DNA of 64,000 nucleotides from JAAZGD01 sp964383845 (GTDB taxonomy: Bacteria; Bacillota; Clostridia; Peptostreptococcales; Anaerovoracaceae): positions 1-64,000 of the forward strand of contig CAYLIF010000005.1 in assembly GCA_964383845.1 (NCBI GenBank), given 5' to 3'. The position numbers and the translations under genes were made by a program. Below the pieces are notes generated by a model. It was not told the DNA's origin. It saw only the letters and a list, made by a program, of their open reading frames with translations, and did not search any database. Shown here in pieces: positions 61,827 through 64,000 of the stretch (positions within the stretch are counted from its first letter, which is position 1; every line of letters begins with the position of its first letter).

Positions 61827-61869
61827 TTTTTTATCCATCCTTTAGTTTTTTAGTAGAAAACCACACTTC

Positions 61870-63312
61870 TTAGACTTGTATTTTGCCTCTAAGTCCTAGT
61901 ACATTTTTCTTTGATTTTAAAATAGGGGTTATGTAATTATCAATATAGTCTTGAGTTTGCTCTGGAGCCATTCCCACAAAAGCTTCTGGCTTACAAAGCT
62001 CCGTCAGGTCCTTCATAGAGAAGCCGAAAGCTGAATCATCAGCAATTCTTTGAAGTAGGTCATTTTCTCCCCCCTCTTCTTTAACAATCCTTGAAGCTTC
62101 CATACTATGAATTCTTATTCTTTCATGCAATACCTGTCGATCTTTTCCTCTTTTTACACCCTCCATCAGTATGGTTTCTGTAGCCATAAAGGGAAGCTCT
62201 GCTAAAAGGTGTCGCTCTATCATCTTGGGATATACCACAAGGCTTGATGTAACATTTATGTATAATTCTAAAATCGCATCTGCTGTTAAAAAGGCTTCGC
62301 TTACAGATATACGCTTGTTGGCTGAGTCATCTAGTGTTCTTTCAAACCATTGCCCTGCGGCGGTAAAGTTTGTATCTGTAGGCAAAGTAAGTAAGTGCCT
62401 TGCTAAACCGGCCATACGTTCTGTTCGCATTGGATTTCTTTTGTAGGCCATAGCAGAAGATCCAACTTGTCCCTTTTCAAAAGGTTCTTCAACTTCTTTG
62501 AGATGGGAAGCTAGTCTAATATCATTAGAGAATTTATGAGCAGAAATTCCAACTCCGCTAAGTATATTAATAACCTGGGCGTCTACTTTACGGCTATAGG
62601 TTTGCCCTGCTACAGGATATGTTTCATTTATTCCAAGTTTTTGCGCTATTAGTCTATCAAGCTCTCTTACTTTTTCTCTATCACCATCAAACAATTGGAG
62701 AAAGCTTGCTTGAGTGCCTGTAGTGCCTTTAGATCCCAGCAACTTCCAGCGGGCCAAAATATTGTCTATTTCTTCATAATCCATCATTAAATCTTGAATC
62801 CATAGGGTAGCTCTTTTCCCTAGAGTAACAGGTTGGGCTGGTTGGAAATGTGTGTAACCTAGAGTTGGTAAGTCCTTGTATTTTATTGCAAAGCCAGCTA
62901 GATTATCTACTACGTTTAATATTTTAACCTGGATTAATTCCAAAGATTGTTTCATAATTAATAGGTCTGTATTATCTCCCACATAACAAGATGTTGCTCC
63001 CCAATGAATGATTCCCTTGGCCTTTGGGCATTGAACACCATAGGCATAAACGTGGGCCATTACATCGTGTCGAAGCTCTTTTTCCTTTTCTTCTGCTATG
63101 TCATAGTTTATATCTAAGGCATGGGCTTTCATTTCTTCTATTTGCTCAACTGAAATAGGAAGACCTAATTCCATTTCAGCCTCCGCCAAAGCAATCCAAA
63201 GCATTCGCCATAATCGGAATTTTTTTTCGCCACTAAATAAGTATTGCATTTCTTTGCTGGGATACCGCTCTGAAAGAGGGCTAACATATCCGCTATATTT
63301 TTTATCCCCCAT
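61870..63312 (-). CDS. purB: Adenylosuccinate lyase
   Basis: 480 residues of the fumarase/aspartase superfamily. The signature GSSAMAYKRNP is present, as are HWGATSCYVGDNTD and GYTHFQPAQPVTLGKR. It cleaves SAICAR and adenylosuccinate in purine synthesis. The length fits the longer PurB clade rather than the 430-residue Bacillus form. ATG 63312 follows AAAGGAGG. A TTGCAA-TATAAT promoter lies ahead. Confidence 0.96.
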   Translation of the reverse strand: MGDKKYSGYVSPLSERYPSKEMQYLFSGEKKFRLWRMLWIALAEAEMELGLPISVEQIEEMKAHALDINYDIAEEKEKELRHDVMAHVYAYGVQCPKAKGIIHWGATSCYVGDNTDLLIMKQSLELIQVKILNVVDNLAGFAIKYKDLPTLGYTHFQPAQPVTLGKRATLWIQDLMMDYEEIDNILARWKLLGSKGTTGTQASFLQLFDGDREKVRELDRLIAQKLGINETYPVAGQTYSRKVDAQVINILSGVGISAHKFSNDIRLASHLKEVEEPFEKGQVGSSAMAYKRNPMRTERMAGLARHLLTLPTDTNFTAAGQWFERTLDDSANKRISVSEAFLTADAILELYINVTSSLVVYPKMIERHLLAELPFMATETILMEGVKRGKDRQVLHERIRIHSMEASRIVKEEGGENDLLQRIADDSAFGFSMKDLTELCKPEAFVGMAPEQTQDYIDNYITPILKSKKNVLGLRGKIQV

Positions 63313-63383
63313 TTAAAAGCCTCCTTTAGCCTAATCTATTCAACAATTGTTTTGATATTCTCAAATACAAACAGCAACAAAAA

Positions 63384-63412
63384 ATTATATCATCGTAAAT
63401 ATTTTTTTGCAA
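63384..63412 (-). promoter_or_regulatory. Promoter of purB
   Basis: TTGCAA (63407-63412) and a perfect TATAAT (63384-63389), 17 bp apart on the minus strand, ending just outside the neighbouring gene's stop. Confidence 0.7.
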
Positions 63413-63414
63413 AC

Positions 63415-64000
63415 TTAAATCCTAAAGCGTTTGTGGTATTCCTCTAATAATACTCTCCACTTAAAGATCAGCATGCCTGCCAATAAGATAGCACTTAAAG
63501 CAATACAAATCAAAGTAGGAATAACCTGATTTAATGACCCCGTTAAAAATAGGGCTAGGGGTACAAGTCCTACGAAAGCATGAAAAGATGTGCATACCAT
63601 ATAGTCTTCAGCTTTTATTCCTCTTACCTTAATTAGTATTTGCATTGTAAGAAGGGAGACCATAAGTAGGATGGGAACAGCATAATCTATTGACCAGCCC
63701 TTCCAACCCACTACAAAATCCCAAAGCACAAAAAGTAATGAGCCCAGTATAGATTGGTTTACAATTACTAGGGTAACATGGTGCAGGTTTCGAGCGGAAA
63801 GCCCTACTGATAGCCAGAGGCTGCCTATCCCTAAGAGGACTAAAAGAGACCAATTCCCTGTTTGAGGCAAGATAAGATTTACCGTTACAGCAATAATCCC
63901 TATTCCGATGCCCGAAAGGGCTGCTATTTGGAAAAACATCTTGTATTTTTCGTAAATAGTTGGAACAACAGGGAAAAATGGAGAGCTGTTTGTTCCATTA
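63415..64000 (-). CDS. Membrane protein, DUF6320-like (N-terminus beyond window end)
   Basis: The frame stays open past the first Met at 63939 to the window edge. The extra codons read NGTNSSPFFPVVPTIYEKYK and then the known membrane part, so the true start is outside. About 195 residues are visible with roughly six membrane helices. The SPFFPVVP-IYEKYK lead-in and the following helices resemble the DUF6320 proteins, which begin with a short zinc ribbon; that part would be off-window. Function unknown, assignment from memory. Confidence 0.6.
   Translation of the reverse strand, partial: NGTNSSPFFPVVPTIYEKYKMFFQIAALSGIGIGIIAVTVNLILPQTGNWSLLVLLGIGSLWLSVGLSARNLHHVTLVIVNQSILGSLLFVLWDFVVGWKGWSIDYAVPILLMVSLLTMQILIKVRGIKAEDYMVCTSFHAFVGLVPLALFLTGSLNQVIPTLICIALSAILLAGMLIFKWRVLLEEYHKRFRI

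Noticed and set aside
1..64000. Mobile elements, prophage, CRISPR or integrated islands
   Set aside because: No transposase, integrase, repeat-spacer array or terminal repeats were seen, and gene order is typical of core chromosome.

Overview
The window reads as chromosomal core DNA from a low-GC, probably anaerobic member of the Clostridia (Firmicutes). The evidence is the strong Shine-Dalgarno sites (AAAGGAG type), several TTG and GTG starts, a tRNA-Trp-responsive T-box, the L10 and L13 ribosomal leader RNAs, a short HisG with a separate HisZ, a cobalamin-dependent MetH without the reactivation domain, and FeoAB iron transport. I saw no insertion sequence, prophage, CRISPR array or rRNA. 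I cannot name the species.

Layout. (1) 1-14981, minus strand: the ribosome/RNA polymerase supercluster rpmG-secE-nusG-rplK-rplA-[L10 leader]-rplJ-rplL-(2-thiouracil desulfurase-like)-rpoB-rpoC-rpsL-rpsG-fusA-tuf, with promoters ahead of rpmG, rpoB and rpsL. (2) 14982-19100: a hotdog thioesterase, an MBOAT plus DHHW pair probably for O-acetylation of a surface polymer, tRNA-Ala(GGC), and a DsrE-like protein. (3) 19142-24056: an Mrp-type Fe-S carrier, a HerA-like ATPase and a FeoA/FeoB pair whose FeoB lacks the P-loop lysine and whose FeoA has a six-cysteine tail. (4) 24193-29680: a plus-strand operon joining a cyclopropane-fatty-acid synthase-like methyltransferase to a three-part MacAB-like ABC exporter. 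(5) 29652-34692: an HD hydrolase, a phosphohexomutase, and a Crp/Fnr regulator overlapping a membrane EAL phosphodiesterase.

(6) 34692-43463: rplM-rpsI behind an L13 leader, and a nine-gene his operon (hisZ-G-D-C-B-H-A-F-IE) from one strong promoter with a palindrome just after its start point. (7) 43493-48468: tyrS, upp, rpiB, tsaC, prfA, rpmE. (8) 48672-50458: a Trp T-box and a stand-alone trpB2, converging on prmC in a shared terminator. (9) 50439-59694: prmC, DUF1385, rho, an LCP ligase, metH, metF and a putrescine-type aminotransferase whose promoter carries two identical 8-bp palindromes 22 bp apart. (10) 59761-64000: a DUF368 lipid-carrier transporter that seems leaderless, a CofE-like ligase, purB and a cut-off membrane protein.

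Most of the window is ordinary core genome. The more unusual points are the degenerate FeoB GTPase domain paired with a Cys-rich FeoA, the methyltransferase/exporter operon, several palindromes placed exactly on promoters, inverted repeats between rpsL and rpsG, a rho gene with its Shine-Dalgarno 24 nt away behind a six-codon ORF, and a terminator lying inside the end of prmC.
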